A stretch of 64,000 nucleotides of DNA from Scytalidium lignicola (lineage: Eukaryota; Ascomycota; Leotiomycetes): the NCBI GenBank assembly GCA_002812745.2, contig NCSJ02000201.1:1-64000 (forward strand), read 5' to 3'. The translations under genes and the position numbers were made by a program. The notes under the pieces are model-generated. The model saw only the letters and a list, made by a program, of their open reading frames with translations. It had not been told where the DNA came from and searched no databases. Positions 22,216 through 35,240 of this stretch are shown one piece after another (within the stretch, counting starts at the first letter, position 1; the number at the start of each line of letters is the position of its first letter).

Positions 22216-23097
22216 TTAATAATATATATAATTAATATAATATTATTTATTTATTATAATATAATTTAAGAAACAACTTTGTAAAAGAAAAAAAGACAAA
22301 GTTGAAAAAGTTAGAATTATTAAAAGAATATTATATTAAGAAGATTTAAGAAGTTAACTTTAAGATTTTAGAAATAAAAAATAAGACTATAGTATATTTT
22401 AATAAAGAAGTTATAAAGACAAAAGACAAACCTTAGTCAAGACTTTAAATAAAGAAATGTAAAAGATAAGTATAAAGAAGACTAAACATTACTTATAAGT
22501 AAAAAGGTTATATTAGGTTTTACTTACTTAAACTACTCTTAAAAACAAGAGTTTTAAAAAAAAAGGAAATAATATTAAAAGTTAAATAATACCAGTATAC
22601 TAACTTAGAAAAACTTTAATTACAACAAGTTATATAAATATATTATATATATATACAAGAGTAAAAAGGAAAGTAAAAAACAAGAGTTAATTTATATAAA
22701 GATAAATATTTATTATAACTTACTTATTACTCAACTTATAATTCACTGTTTATTACTTGTCTTAAGTTTATAACAATTATTAACTTTAAATATACTAAAT
22801 CCTTTATTATAAACTTTTTGAATATATATATATATTAAATAACTTCAAATTCTTAATATCTTTATCTTATTCAAGTTAATTATAAATGTTATTTTTATTT
22901 TATNAATTTATTTTTACTTTTTTAATTATATATTAGTAATTAACTTATAATTATACAAAAATATAATGTATTTTGATTAATTGAACTTATATATATATTA
23001 ATTTATACTTAATATATTTGTTTTAATTTTATTATAATTAATTTATCTAATCTTTTTAAACTTTAATAATGTTATGGATTTGACCGAACAAATTAAT
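22216..23097. other. AT-rich region without recognisable feature
   Basis: About 880 bases of extreme AT content, presumably a decayed repeat; no motif could be read on either strand. Confidence 0.5.
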
Positions 23098-23430
23098 TGG
23101 TGTAAGCTTAAGGCTTAGTATACAGTAAGTGTGCATAAAGAACTTAATAATTAGAAGGTTATATGATTAAGATTTTTAGATCAAAGTAATTTAATAATTT
23201 AAGAACTTAGATTAAAAGATTAAGGTAATCTAATGATCTAATTGTATTTTATTATTTATATAAGCACATTATAAGAATATAAGAGTAGACTTCTTATGTT
23301 TAACCTAAATACATTACTAAATCTAGTTTTTAACTTAGTTGCTTACTTAAGTGTTTTCTGTTTTCATTGTCCTTGAACATCTACTTTACCCTTGGCTATT
23401 TAATGATCTGGATAACTTAGTTTTATAATA
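23098..23430 (+). repeat. 5' LTR of Gypsy B
   Basis: About 333 bp, beginning TGGTGTAAGCTTAAGGC and ending at a TTTTATAATA that corresponds to TTTTGTAACA in the 3' copy. It is collinear with 36,710-37,036 throughout, with many transitions; for example the core ATAAGAGTAGACTTCTTATG pairs with ATAAGAGTAGACTCCTTATG. Confidence 0.75.
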
Positions 23431-23469
23431 TTTTAAACATTACCTATCTTAATAAATCAGGATTTGGAA

Positions 23470-24820
23470 ACAAGCATATTAGTAGATAATAACAATGAAT
23501 AATAACCTGAAGAAGGTTTTAAAGAAAGCTTTGAAGAAGAATTTGAAGAGGAATTTAAAGAAGGATTTAAGGAAAGTTCAGAAGATAGTTCTGAAAAAGA
23601 CTAAGGTAAGAATTAGATTATCAAAAAAACTAATATCTAAGAAGGAGTATTAAAAGGAATTGTTATGTTATTGAAGTAAATTATTAAGTTAGTAAAAAGA
23701 TCAATTGTAAAAGAATCATCAAGAGTTGTAAAAAAAAAAATTAATATCTTTATTATTTATATTTAATCCAAAACCAATTTTAATATTAAAAACTTTAAGT
23801 TTAGACTTTAATTCAAACTTTGAACTAGAGAATAATATTGAACAAGTTTTAATAATAATTTTTAAAGAAGTTAAAATCATTAGACTAAACCTGTTTTATA
23901 AGGATAAAAAGAAGTTAAAGGTATATCTTATTTAGACAAGAACTTATTTAGTATTGAATAATTAACTATTGCTTTAAGATATGTATAAGGTTTTATAAGT
24001 ATTAATATACTTAAGAGGAATAGTTAAAACTTAATTTTAACTTTTTAAAGACAAATAGTTTATGATAAACAGAGAAATAATAAATTAAGGAGTAATTAAT
24101 ATTATTATAAGTTAAATTAATTATATAGAAGAACTTAAACACTTGTATAAGGATATTAACGAAAAAAAGGAATGTTAAAAGATAATTAACTTACTTTAAA
24201 CAAACTAAGATCTTTAGTAAATATATAATGCTTTATTATCAGTATATAATAATAATCAACTAAGAAGAGGAAGTATATATATATTAATATAAGACTGAAC
24301 TCAAAGATTTTATTAAAGAAGAATTATATTGATAACTTATAGTTATCATACTTAATACTTTAATTGACTTGTTTATTAAGATTAAGAATGAACAATATAA
24401 AATGATCTTAGATAAAAAAAGGTAGATCTTATTTTAACTGAAGAAAGATTAATAGTAAGAAGGATTAAGGAGACCTTATAAAGTTAAATGTTATAAAAAA
24501 AGGAAAGACCTTTAAAAAAGGAAAGAAATACTTTAAAGGAAGAAGTAAAAAGGAGAATTCCTTTAGAATCTTCTTTGAAGAACTTGATAAGAGAAGNAAA
24601 AAACAAGTTGTGTTTTAAGTGTAAACTTCTTGGTTATATAGTAAATACTTATAAGAAGGACAACAAGTCAAGTATGTTAGTTAAAGTTAAAGTTATAAGA
24701 ATCTTAAGGATTAAGGATATCTTGTTAGAATTGTTAGAAGAGAAAAGTTTAAGCTTAGAAGAAACATCTAATAAAGAAGTCAATAAGGCAACATTTATAG
24801 CAATGAGGAGGACTTAGTAT
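23470..24820 (+). pseudogene. Gag remnant of Gypsy B with zinc knuckle
   Basis: Acidic repeats at 23,510-23,600 are followed by a capsid-like region (FYKDKKKLKVYLI, then a TRTYLVLNN segment and YKVL) and, near the end, by a degenerate zinc knuckle LCFKCKLLGYIVNTYKK in an 80-codon open piece at 24,575-24,817. The region 23,770-24,010 is duplicated at 37,037-37,287, and the region from about 24,470 on is duplicated on the minus strand at 1-2,030. Confidence 0.65.
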
Positions 24821-26319
24821 ATAAGATATCTTTAGGATAAAGAAGAAGTTAAGAATTAAGATAAATAAAGATCAATTTCAAGGGTTAATAGAATTTGGAT
24901 AATTATATTAATAAACTTCGAAGTTGTATTAACAGAATAATATCCTGTTTTAAGAAAAGTATTAATCTTGAGATATTATTTAATAATTAGCATAAAAGGA
25001 CTAAGGGGATAAGAAATCCTAAATAGAAACTAGTTTTATTAAACTGTATGATAAGAAGAAGTAATTATTGAAGAACAAGAATTTAATCTAGAGGACCTTG
25101 TTCTAGTTTACAAGATTAACCTTTAGAGTATTGTTATAAAGAGAAGAATATATAAGTCCTTCTTATTAGTNAAAAAGAACTTAGATTTAAGATGACTTTG
25201 ATCAAATGCTTAAGGATGCTTAGATAATAGTAGAAAAGGGATTAAGTTATGTCTTGTAGAAGTAATACAACTTGTAGTAAGAAAGACTTTCAATGATAAC
25301 TTTCTGATAAGACTGAACAAAAGTAAAAATGTAATACAAAGAAATTTAAGGTTTAAGAAAATCAGTAGAACAATTGCTTAAAGCAAAGTAATATTATATT
25401 TAACAAGAATAAAAGGAACTTGTGAAGATTATTATTAAACAAGTTAATTAAGATGTAAGAGTTTTACTTATGGTTAATGAACTAGAAGAAGAGTTATTAC
25501 CTTTAAAATTACTTATTGTTTTATTAGAGAAAGACAAGGTAATACAAAGGATTAACTAACAGTTTAATTAAAAAGTAATAGTATACTTTTTGAATTTTAC
25601 AAGAAGGATTCTTAAAGAAAGTAATATCTTTATTATTAAGATAAGAGAATATCTTAGAAATGAAATTAGCAAAGTAAGTACAAGATGTATATACATTCAT
25701 AAACAATGAAAGTTTAGATAGACTAAGGTTNAAAGATCTTNATAAAGAGACAAACAACATTGTTTGAAGAACTTNAAGAGAATGNTNAAGATCTTGAAAT
25801 CAAAGATGATATATTAGTTAATAATGCTAAAAACATTAATCTNTACTNTATNAANANTAAANGNTCATTATANATAAACATAAAACTATNNAAAAAGCTA
25901 ATAAAAGCCTTGATTAATTCAAGAGTNAAAAGAAACTTCATNANTNAANAAGTTATAAANTNACTTANACTTANTANAANAGTCAANAAAGACANNTACT
26001 TGATATTGTTAATAAANAATAATATAATCAAGAAAACAGTTAATGTTTAAACTTATAAACTAAACATAANGATTAATAATGATTATCAGGAAAGAATATT
26101 CTTTGATGTTATACAACTAAGAATATATTAAGTAATACTAAGAATTAAATGAATAAGGAAGTATAATCTAATAATTGATTAGAGAACNAGTANGATTACT
26201 TTCTNANANGAAGAACANAANTCANTNTNTTTAANAGTTATNTATNTTAATAANACNTTAAAANATATTCTTGAAGAATATTATGAATAGTTAAAGTTAT
26301 TCACAAAAAGACTTAATAA

Positions 26320-27780
26320 TTCAACTTTATCTAAGTACAAATTATAAGATTATAAGATAAAGCTTAAGAAGAAGTTCAGATTAACTTATAAACTAATTTA
26401 TTAAATAACTCTTGTTAAGGATAAGATAATAAAGAAATAATTACTTGAAAAAATAATATTTAAAAGTTTATATAAAGAAGGTTATAATAAGGTTAAAGCA
26501 TTATTACATTATACAAAAAAAGGAGATAATTTGCTAAGATAACCTTATGATAATTATAAACACTTAAATAATAGAATTAAGAAAGATTAATACCCTTTAT
26601 TATTGATAAATTTAATAATAGACAAGNTAAAAGNAGTTGTNATATTTANTAAGTTAAACTTATAGTCAACATTTTAATCTAGTTAAGATTAAAAGAGATA
26701 ACAAATNAAAAAGNTNTTATTCGAATAAAATACAGATTATTTAAGCTATTAGTTATAACATTTAGTATNANCAATANTCTAATAACATAACAAAGNATAA
26801 TAGACTGAATNCTAAAGAGATATTTGNAGAAATTCATAATAGTATATNTTAANAATATAATTATTTACTCNAAGAGTATTGAAGAACATAAAGAGTATGT
26901 TAAGNTNATTCTANAAGNNTTGTAAGAGNTAAGATTACATTNTAAACTNNTAAAATGCGAATTTNATAAGGAACNAAGTTCAGTTCTTAAAACATTGTAT
27001 TTCTAGAANAAAGGATTAAAACCCTTNATGANAANATTCAGTNAATCAAAGAATAANANNNANTTAAGACAATTAAANAANTATAAAGCTTCTTAAGGTT
27101 ANCNAACTATTANTANANATTTATAAAGGATTATTNTAAAATCTTCANANCATTGACTNAANTCATNAAGAAAGATNAAGCTTATGAATAGAATGACATT
27201 NNAAAAGAAGTATTNCAAAGNATTAAAGATACTTTTATAAAAGGANNTTTCTTNAGAATCTTCAATCTAAAGAAAGGAATAAGAATTGAAATNAATGCNT
27301 TTAATGTAACATTAAGAGCTGTACTATNATAATNATAACANATNAGTAAATGATATTACTGAGTACTATTAACATTTTGANTNAAGAAAGCTAAATNTTG
27401 CTAAAAGGNAATTATNAAANATTAGANAAGGAAATNTTAACTATNATAAAANNTNTGAAGTANTAACAAGTATATACTGTTAAATCTAGTAAAACNNTTA
27501 ATATACTTTTAGATTATTATAACCTCTAATACTTTATAATAATTAAGTAGTTGAATATTAGGTAAGCATAATAAGTAAAGAAANTTATCTAAGTATAATT
27601 TCAAGATTACTTATGTTAAGGGTGAAGATAATAAAAGAGCAAATACTCTAAGTTAAAAACCTAAGTATTCAGCTAAAGAAAAGAAGAAAAGTAAACTAAT
27701 ATTGAAAGAAAACAAAAAGGAATTTTTNAATATACAATAAAGGGCAACTTATAACTATTACAATAATAACAAACAAACAT
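26320..27780 (+). pseudogene. Reverse transcriptase and RNase H remnant of Gypsy B
   Basis: The start of the reverse transcriptase is readable as an LTYKLIY-type substrate-binding segment, then NNRIKKD, stop, YPLLLINLIIN, the fingers motif of Ty3/Gypsy enzymes. The palm motif is lost among ambiguous bases: this stretch holds a very high density of N. RNase H is inferred from position only. The segment ends at the insertion point of the nested Copia at 27,806. Confidence 0.55.
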
Positions 27781-27806
27781 TAAACTAATTAAATTAACAA
27801 AGTAAC

Positions 27807-28034
27807 TGTTGGTATAATCATATGTAGGTTAGAATCATGTGTAGATTAAGTACATGTGTAGATAAGATAAGGCTAATTTGGTTGTAGTAAAGGAGGGCAG
27901 TATTGTATAATAGTACTCCTTATATAACTATTGCAGTATGAACTTACTTATAGTTAATAACAATTAATTATTATATCAACATGTATTACCTTCATATATT
28001 AGAGATGTACGTTTACTGTAGAGGTGAACTGACA
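27807..28034 (+). repeat. 5' LTR of the nested Copia (228 bp)
   Basis: Begins TGTTGGTATAATCATATG and ends GGTGAACTGACA. It aligns without gaps to the copy at 34,422. Differences between the two are mainly transitions, with more A/T in this copy. It carries ACTCCTTATATAACTATTGC, a likely TATA region. Confidence 0.9.
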
Positions 28035-29123
28035 TTGATCAGTTAGATCTTACAGATCAGACAGAACATATGGTTTATTATTCTGAAGAGAGAGGTTAAC
28101 TTATGTGATTTATGTTATTTTGATGACTCTGGTCCAAAGAGTAATTTCACCTATAGTAAACCTTTATTAAGAACAAGTTTTAAGACCTTTGATCTTTGGT
28201 CTTTTTTTATTAAAGAACAACTTGATCAAGTTATTAAATACCTTTAAGGCCTGTCCTTTCAACTTTGAAAACACAGACTTATATTAATAATGTATAGTCA
28301 ATTTGCATATAGAACTACTGGTTTTTACCTTTGCAACTTTTTTCAACCTTCAATCCTTCAATTCTCACTTATTATACCTTCTCTTACAATTTTTACATAC
28401 TCTTAAACCTTTAGTTAGTATCTTCTCAACAAAATCCATCCGTTTGTACTTTCTCTAATCAACTTCCTTTTATGCCTTTATAATTACTTAGCATGTTCTT
28501 TTACTCTTCTCAATATAATTTACCTCTCTTAAAGTATTTTACCACTTATTAAAACATTTTCTTGTTCCCTGAAGTATTTTTTTTGTTCCTTAAAGCACTT
28601 TACTGTTTACTAAGACAACTTTCTATGTTTTAGTATATCTTTTTACTTTGTATAACACAGTTTACTGTTTATTGTTATTTTAGCTTGTATATATAAAGTG
28701 TACAATTAGCAATCAAGAGTGAAGTTAGCTTGTAATTGTAACATCTTTAACTTTTGTACTCTTGGTATTCTTAACTTTCTATTCTCAAAACCCTTCACTT
28801 TATTACTTTTGAATTTCTTTTATTAAAGTATTAACTTCCTTCTATTTTACTTTTACTTTAACATCTTTAATATCTTTAGCATTTTCAACTTTCTTTTATT
28901 TTAACTTTCTTTACTTAAGCACCTTCAGCTTCCTCTTACTCTGACTTCCTCTTAATTCAATTTCTTTTTACTTCAGCACTTTAAGCACTTTTAGCACTTT
29001 TGACTTCCTTCTACTTTAACTTCTCCTTACTTCAGCACTTTTAGCACTTTTGACTTTAGTACCTTTAGCTTTTATAAGGCTTATAGCATAAGGATCTGAG
29101 CTAGGGAAGAGTAAACGGTTCAA

Positions 29124-30900
29124 GTGATTACAAACCCTTTAAGTAACAAGCTGAAACTGTTTAAGGGTGTGTTCTTCAGACTTATTTCTAGCTTTGATCT
29201 CGTGGTCATTGTGAGGCAAACTCTGTCCTTGCTTAGTACTAAGGAAAAGGAAGATTTAAGACTTGAGATGGTAGACAACTTAGGAGAAGAAGGTTCTGGA
29301 GATTAATTCGTTGATTTTGCCTTTAATCCATCCATTGTAACTATTGCAGAGCTCAATGGATATGTTAAATCTAAACAACATGAGTACAAGGATGAGGAAT
29401 GGATTGATTATAACTTGTAAGAAGTTTTCAAAGAAGACTTTTGTAACTTTATAGAAGTTTTCTTTGTAAGAATTATTACTAACATTTTAAAAACCTTCTG
29501 AATATTCTTATAAGTATGAGGAATATAGATTAGAAGTGATAGAATGTTAATGTTATATATAATAGTTGAAACATTAAAAAAGGAAGAACTTGTAGAATGG
29601 ACTGACAATAAGATTAACGAATATATTCAAAAGTATAGTTAAACCTTCTTAAATGTGATTAATTATAAACTTAGTGGTGGAAAGTTATTTCTGATTAACA
29701 TTTTAAGGGAAGATGAAGAAGAAATATATAATGCTCTAAGAGTTTTTAGAGTTTAGACTTAATAAGAGACTTCTCTATGTTTGAGTATACTATTACTAGT
29801 ATGAGCAGAGAATATACTTATATGTTCGAGGTTATTACCTTTGTTATAAGCAGAGAATACTCTTTTATACTTGAGTATATTACCTTTGTTATAAGTAAGG
29901 AATACTCCTTTGCAAATTAAGCCTTCTTTATTACTACATTAAGTACAAGGGCATAGGAAGAAGCTTGTAAACTTGGTAAAGATATATATTGAAGAAGGTA
30001 AGTACAATGGTGACAGAGATAATTTTGACTTTAAACTTATTATTTTTCATGATATTTATAAAAGAGTTGACATATTATAACAAGCTTAAGCAAAAGCCNT
30101 TTTTTAACATGTTAAAAAGGCTTAACCTTAGACTTCTTTTATGTTAATAATACTTTAGTTACTTCATCTTTTGAAGAGTTATGTGTTAAGGTTCATAATT
30201 ACTTTAAAGGCCTTGAATATAAGAGAAGTATACTGTTAAAGTAGAATGAAGTAAACTTTAAGTTAATTATAACCTAAAACAAAGGCAAACTAACTTCTGA
30301 ATATCTTTAGTTATTCTTGAGTAAGTTATGATATTTTCAATATAGCTTAAACCTTATCTTACAGAATAACATCTTCATTTATAACAAGTTGATTATTATC
30401 TGTTAAAATGTACTAGCTTGTTAGTATACTTGTTTTAAGTTATCATTAACTATTGTTAGCTTACTTAATAACTTACATTTATCAATTACAACATAAGAGA
30501 AGGTAAATAATGCTATCTAAACTAGTATCNTTTTTTATAGATTGTTATTATTATAAGCAAGGTTATTATCCTTTTATTTAGAACAATTAGCTAAGAAGAC
30601 AGTTCAATAAGAAACGTTATTTTGTATATAAGAAAGAAGGTTGTATGTTATACAATTATATTAAGAAGGAATGTGAAGAGTTGAAAAGTTACTTTAAGAA
30701 GTAGTTCGATCAATGATTCAACAAGAAATTTCATTAATATCTTATTAAGTTTGAAGATAAAGAAGTTATAAACCCTGATGATAATGACCTTGATGATCTT
30801 AAAGACCTTAAAGACTTTGAAGACTTTAAAGTACTTATAATAACTATTAAGAGTAATGAAGATCAAGGCTTTACTTTTATATAAGAGTTTATCAAAAGTT
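29124..30900 (+). pseudogene. Gag region of the nested Copia (decayed)
   Basis: A 60-codon open piece at 29,124-29,306 and further short pieces (for example NPSIVTIAELNGYVKSKQHE in the same frame after the stop) mark the start of the polyprotein. Two runs of near-identical phrases with GAGTATAC/GAATACTC repeats occur at 29,770-29,920. The zinc knuckle expected near 30,550-30,680 is not clear. Assignment rests on position between the 5' LTR and integrase. Confidence 0.45.
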
Positions 30901-31279
30901 ATATTACCTTTATTAATATTGTTAATTTAGCAAATATAATTAAAGCTTTAGCATTTCTTGCTAATTATACCTTTGAATATATACTTACAACTTAATATAC
31001 TATTGTAAACTATAATAAAAAGAACCCTTTTGTATATAATATTATTATTATCTTTAAGTATACATTAAAGATGTTTTATAGTATTATGATTAACATAAAT
31101 ATGTTAAGGAAATTTATAACTAGTTATAATTAGTATATTGTTTATTAGAATCTTGACAATATTGTTTTAATTGATGAATTTACAAAAGGTAATATATTTG
31201 TATAATTTGGAATAAGCATTACAAGCTTAATTGATTTAATTGATATCTATACTCCTTTTGGCAAGGTTTAATTTCATGT

Positions 31280-32500
31280 TGTCAATGTAAACACTTTATT
31301 TTTGCTTTTACTAGTTGATATAGATTGTTTAAGCATTTATTACAACAATGTTAAAAACAAGCTTATTACTTCTAATGATGAGATGTTTGTAATTTGACAT
31401 TTTGACCATGTATTTTGGCTATGAGATAACTCTTTATACATCTTCTTGATAAACTCTTTTAATAATAATATATACTACTTAATTGAAGTTGAATTACATT
31501 GTTTATATTGTTGTTTTAACCACTTATCAGTTGGAAGGTTATGTAGAATTCTAAAGCGTTCAGAGTATAAGGTTAACAATAAAGTACTTTAGCACTTTAT
31601 TCAATTCTATGGCTATTACCAAAAACACAACAAATCACTTGGCAAATTCAAGTTTACCTTTTAAAATGATGTTGAATTTAATTATACAATTTTGGTTAAC
31701 ATTATATATATTGATAATAAGCTTGTTTTATATATTGTCAACAAAGTTACAAGCTTCCAAGCTGTTTAATAGTTACAGAATATCTTTGTAAAACATATTT
31801 AGGATACTTTATAAACTTATTAGATTAATACTTACTTTAGACTTCCTGAATTAGTTATTTATGACGTTGGTAAGAGCTTTATCAACAAGGATTTCAAGTA
31901 CTTAACTATTATGATAGGGGTCTTTACTAAGTGTGTACTTGTAAAGGTATACTAGTTAATTAGAAAAGTTGAACGTTATTATACTGTCTTATGTTGGGCA
32001 TATTAAATCATCTCTGAAGAGCTCCTTGATCTTGACAAGGATATAGCCTTACAAATGGTTATTAAGGTTGTAAATGATATAGTAAACCTTAACAACTTTA
32101 TACTAACTTTACTTGTCTTTAGGGCATTCTCTTGCATATTAGAACTTGATGCTCTTACCTCTTCAGTAGCTTAATGGGCTACAGTAGTTAAAAAGGTTAT
32201 GAACGAGATTAGGGCTTATCATGCTTAAAGACAGGTACAAGATGCCCTAAATCAACGAAATGGACCTTTAACGATGGTTATCCATGATTTATTACTTAAT
32301 TCAAATGTGTTTGTATGGTGTGAGGGCAATGGAGGGCATATTGGAAGTTGGAAAGGCTTATTCAAGCTGTTAGAAATGAACAACAAGACTTGTAAACTAC
32401 AATTACCGAATGGCCTTACAAAGTTCAAGAGTACTATAGTAAAACTATACTTGAAAGAAGACAAGGTTCAAGAACTACAGAATACTTAGCAATTACAGAA
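31280..32500 (+). pseudogene. Integrase region of the nested Copia
   Basis: Open pieces at 31,609-31,791 and 32,274-32,489. The second reads VIHDLLLNSNVFVWCEGNGG, then IGSWKGLFKLLEM, an SH3-like segment known from the C-terminal part of Copia integrases in ascomycetes. Catalytic residues could not be placed with certainty because of stops between the pieces. Confidence 0.55.
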
Positions 32501-32639
32501 TGCCTAGGAAATCCAATACGATGAGGATACAATTCAGGCTGAACCTTAACCAGCACCAGTTACACTTATAGAATTACCTAAACGATGTCATGGTAAACCT
32601 TGAAAGAATGCTGTTTAGGCTTTAATAGCCAATATTACA

Positions 32640-34190
32640 ATTTATATGTAACAAGAACTTCGAACTATACCTTTGGCAAAGCAATTTAAGGAATCCCAAC
32701 ATAAGGAAATCAATAGGCTACTTAAAAAGGGTATATTCAAAGTTATGCTTATATCACTTATCCTAAAAGGTGTTAAAATCTTTAATTCCAAGTTTGTTGA
32801 TGAGGTTAAGAATGTTGGAACAAGTTTAGCCTTTGAAAAGTCATGCTTAGTTGTTCAAGCTTATAACAATGCTAAAAAGGACTTGGTTTTGACTTAATCA
32901 TTTATAATCTAATGAGTCAGTCAACGTTTGATTTTAGTTATTGCAGTTACAATGCCAGAGAAAAAGCTTTACTTATGAGATATATTATAAGCTTATGTTT
33001 AATTAAATATAGACTTAAATCATGACTTTTATATTTGTCCTCTTACAAAGCTAAGTATAGGAGAAGACATTGTTTTAAAGGTTATCAGGCTTTTGTACAA
33101 AGTCCTTGAAGTAAAGAACTATTAGTTTAATACTTATCATCGCCATTATGCCAAACAACTTCAGATAAGCTAGTCTACATACAACCCTTGCTTATTGTAT
33201 ACCAATACCCTTGGATTTGGAATTGTTGGTTTATAGACTGATGATATACTGTTTTTAGTTGATGATACTTTTGCAGACATTGAGCAAAAGAAGCTTAAAT
33301 TTCAGGTTAAGGCTAAGGAGATACTTATAATCAATAACCTAATTAAATTCAACGGTGGCTTGATTACCTTGAACGATAACTCAATTTCCTTCAACCAAGA
33401 ACAACAGTGTAAGAACCTTAGGCTTGTCAGCTCTTAATTATTAGACCTTGTTAGTGTAAGAGGAACCTTACAGAAAGCAGTAACATCTAAAGACTAGTAT
33501 GTAGCTTAGAGAGCTTGAGGAGTATACATAGTTACTGTTAGCTAACTAGAGGCTGTTTTTGATCTTTTCTTTGTTGTTTAGATGGTTAATCCCCAGGAGA
33601 AAGATATTAAGGTACTTAACAAGTGTTTACAATAGCAGATTGACAATGTTGAAAGAAGCCTTAAGTATATATTACTTGACTGCAATTCTCTCCAGTTACT
33701 AATGTTCATAGACGCCTCTTTTGCAAACAATGCAGACCTCTCTTCATAGATTAAGTACATGATTATACTTATAAACGTTAATATGAAGGGAAATATCGTC
33801 TACTGGTCTTCAATCAAGTGCAAGAGGGTTACCAGAAGTGTATTAGCCTCAGAACTCTATACTATAGCTTATGGATTTGATATTAGGGCTGCCCTGAAGT
33901 TGACTATTGAGAGAATCCTTGAAATGACCATTCTACTTGTTTTTTACACTAATTCGAAGTTGTTGTACGATTGCCTTGTCAAATTGGGTATTACACAAGA
34001 GAAACGACTTATAGTAGACCTTATGTGTTTATGCTAATCATATGAATGTCAGGAGATTATTGAGGTTAAGTGGATTGATGGTAATAATAACCTTGCAGAT
34101 TCTATGACGAAATCCAAGGCTTGTAGAGCATTCAGAGACTTAATTGACAAGAACAAAGTTAGCTTATATGTGATGGAATAGGTAGAACAA
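32640..34190 (+). pseudogene. Reverse transcriptase and RNase H of the nested Copia (few stops)
   Basis: The region is readable over about 500 codons with roughly a dozen stops. It starts KQFKESQHKEINRLLKKGIF and IFNSKFVDEVKN; the palm motif is seen as GLQTDDILFLVDDTFADIEQ after one stop. RNase H follows with LMFIDASFANNADLSSQIKY (first catalytic Asp), KCKRVTRSVLASELYTIAYG (Glu) and LLVFYTNSKLLYDCL, and ends with IEVKWIDGNNNLADSMTKSK. This is the best preserved coding region of any retroelement in the window, but stops and substitutions make it non-functional. Confidence 0.8.
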
Positions 34191-34421
34191 AAAGAGCTTA
34201 GAACTGAAGGAATTAAAGGTGTTATGGGGGTTTAAAAACGGCTATAGAGTTATAGGAGTGTTATGAGGAATTTAAAAGTAGGATAGAATTACGGAGCNTT
34301 TTTACAGTGCCTTTGCACACTTACAAGAGCCTTTATATTCATTATTATCTTTTCAGTCTACTACTGTTTTTCTACTGTTTTTGCAACTTTTACAATTGTT
34401 ATTACTTTTAGTTGTTGTTAG

Positions 34422-34649
34422 TGTTAGCATGGTCATATATAGGCTAGAATCATATGTAGATTAGGTGTATATGTAGATAAGATAAGGCTAGTTTGGTTGT
34501 AGTAAGGGAGGGCGGTATTATATGGCAGTACTCTTTATATAACTACTGTAGTACGAACTTACCTATAGCTAACAACAATCAACTACTATATCAACATGTA
34601 TTACCTCCATATATTAGAGATGTACGTTCATTGTAGAGGTGAACTGACA
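34422..34649 (+). repeat. 3' LTR of the nested Copia (228 bp)
   Basis: Begins TGTTAGCATGGTCATAT and ends GGTGAACTGACA, followed directly by the GTAAC duplication. Same length as the 5' LTR. Confidence 0.9.
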
Positions 34650-34654
34650 GTAAC

Positions 34655-35240
34655 CAAAAGGGAAAAGGAATAAAATACTTTACTAGACATAACCAAAAGC
34701 AAGTAAGAGAAAATTGAAAACATCTGGTATAAGAATAAAAGGTTATATATACTAATGAAACTAACAAAAGAGTTTGTTAAAGAATAGTATAACCTATTAT
34801 ATAATAAGCATATAAGAGTAGCTTGATATTATTACTAAATCAATAAAGATTACTTTATCATGAAACTATAATTAATAATTAAGAAAGTAATTGTAAAATG
34901 TAAAATCTGTAAGAAGGTTAAGAATCTAAGAAGGAAGCCTTAAAGACAATTATACCTTATATAAATACTTGAAAATCTATAAGAACTAATCAAATAGGAT
35001 TTTATTATAAAACTATTAATTTCTATAGATTATATAACAAAGGTTAAGTATAACTTTATCTTTATAATAACTAAACATTATATTAATTATATAACATTTA
35101 AACTATTCAAGGAGACTTGAGAAGCAAAAGAGGTAATTAATATATTCTTACAAAGAATAATGTCTTAATGAGGATTACCAAAATAGATAATCTCTGATAA
35201 AGATATTAGATTTATATCTAAGTTTTNAAAAAATAATAAC
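34655..35240 (+). pseudogene. Integrase of Gypsy B (zinc-binding and core)
   Basis: After the nested Copia the Gypsy frame resumes. It shows YNLLYNKHIRVA, then VIVKCKICKKVKNLRRKP, the HHCC zinc-binding module, followed by YITKVKYNFIFIITKHYINY and GLPK, stop, IISDKDIRFIS, the first and second catalytic Asp segments. Stops replace conserved Gln and Trp. Confidence 0.75.

Larger units (their letters stand above)
27807..34649 (+). mobile_element. Complete Ty1/Copia retrotransposon nested in Gypsy B
   Basis: 6,843 bp with two 228-bp LTRs and a 5-bp target duplication GTAAC (27,802-27,806 and 34,650-34,654). Order of domains is gag, integrase, reverse transcriptase, RNase H, the Ty1/Copia order. 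Stops are present but far fewer than in the surrounding Gypsy, especially in the 3' half (31.6-34.2 kb), so this element is younger. The precise flanking duplication within Gypsy B coding sequence proves insertion after Gypsy B arrived. Confidence 0.92.

Noticed and set aside
31585..31612. Similarity of ACTTTATTCAATTCTATGG in the nested Copia to the inner TIR of the pogo-like transposon (ACTTTATTCAATTTCTATGG)
   Set aside because: Only about 20 bases with one gap, inside Copia integrase-coding sequence; no inverted repeat or target duplication around it, so chance similarity is the simplest reading.
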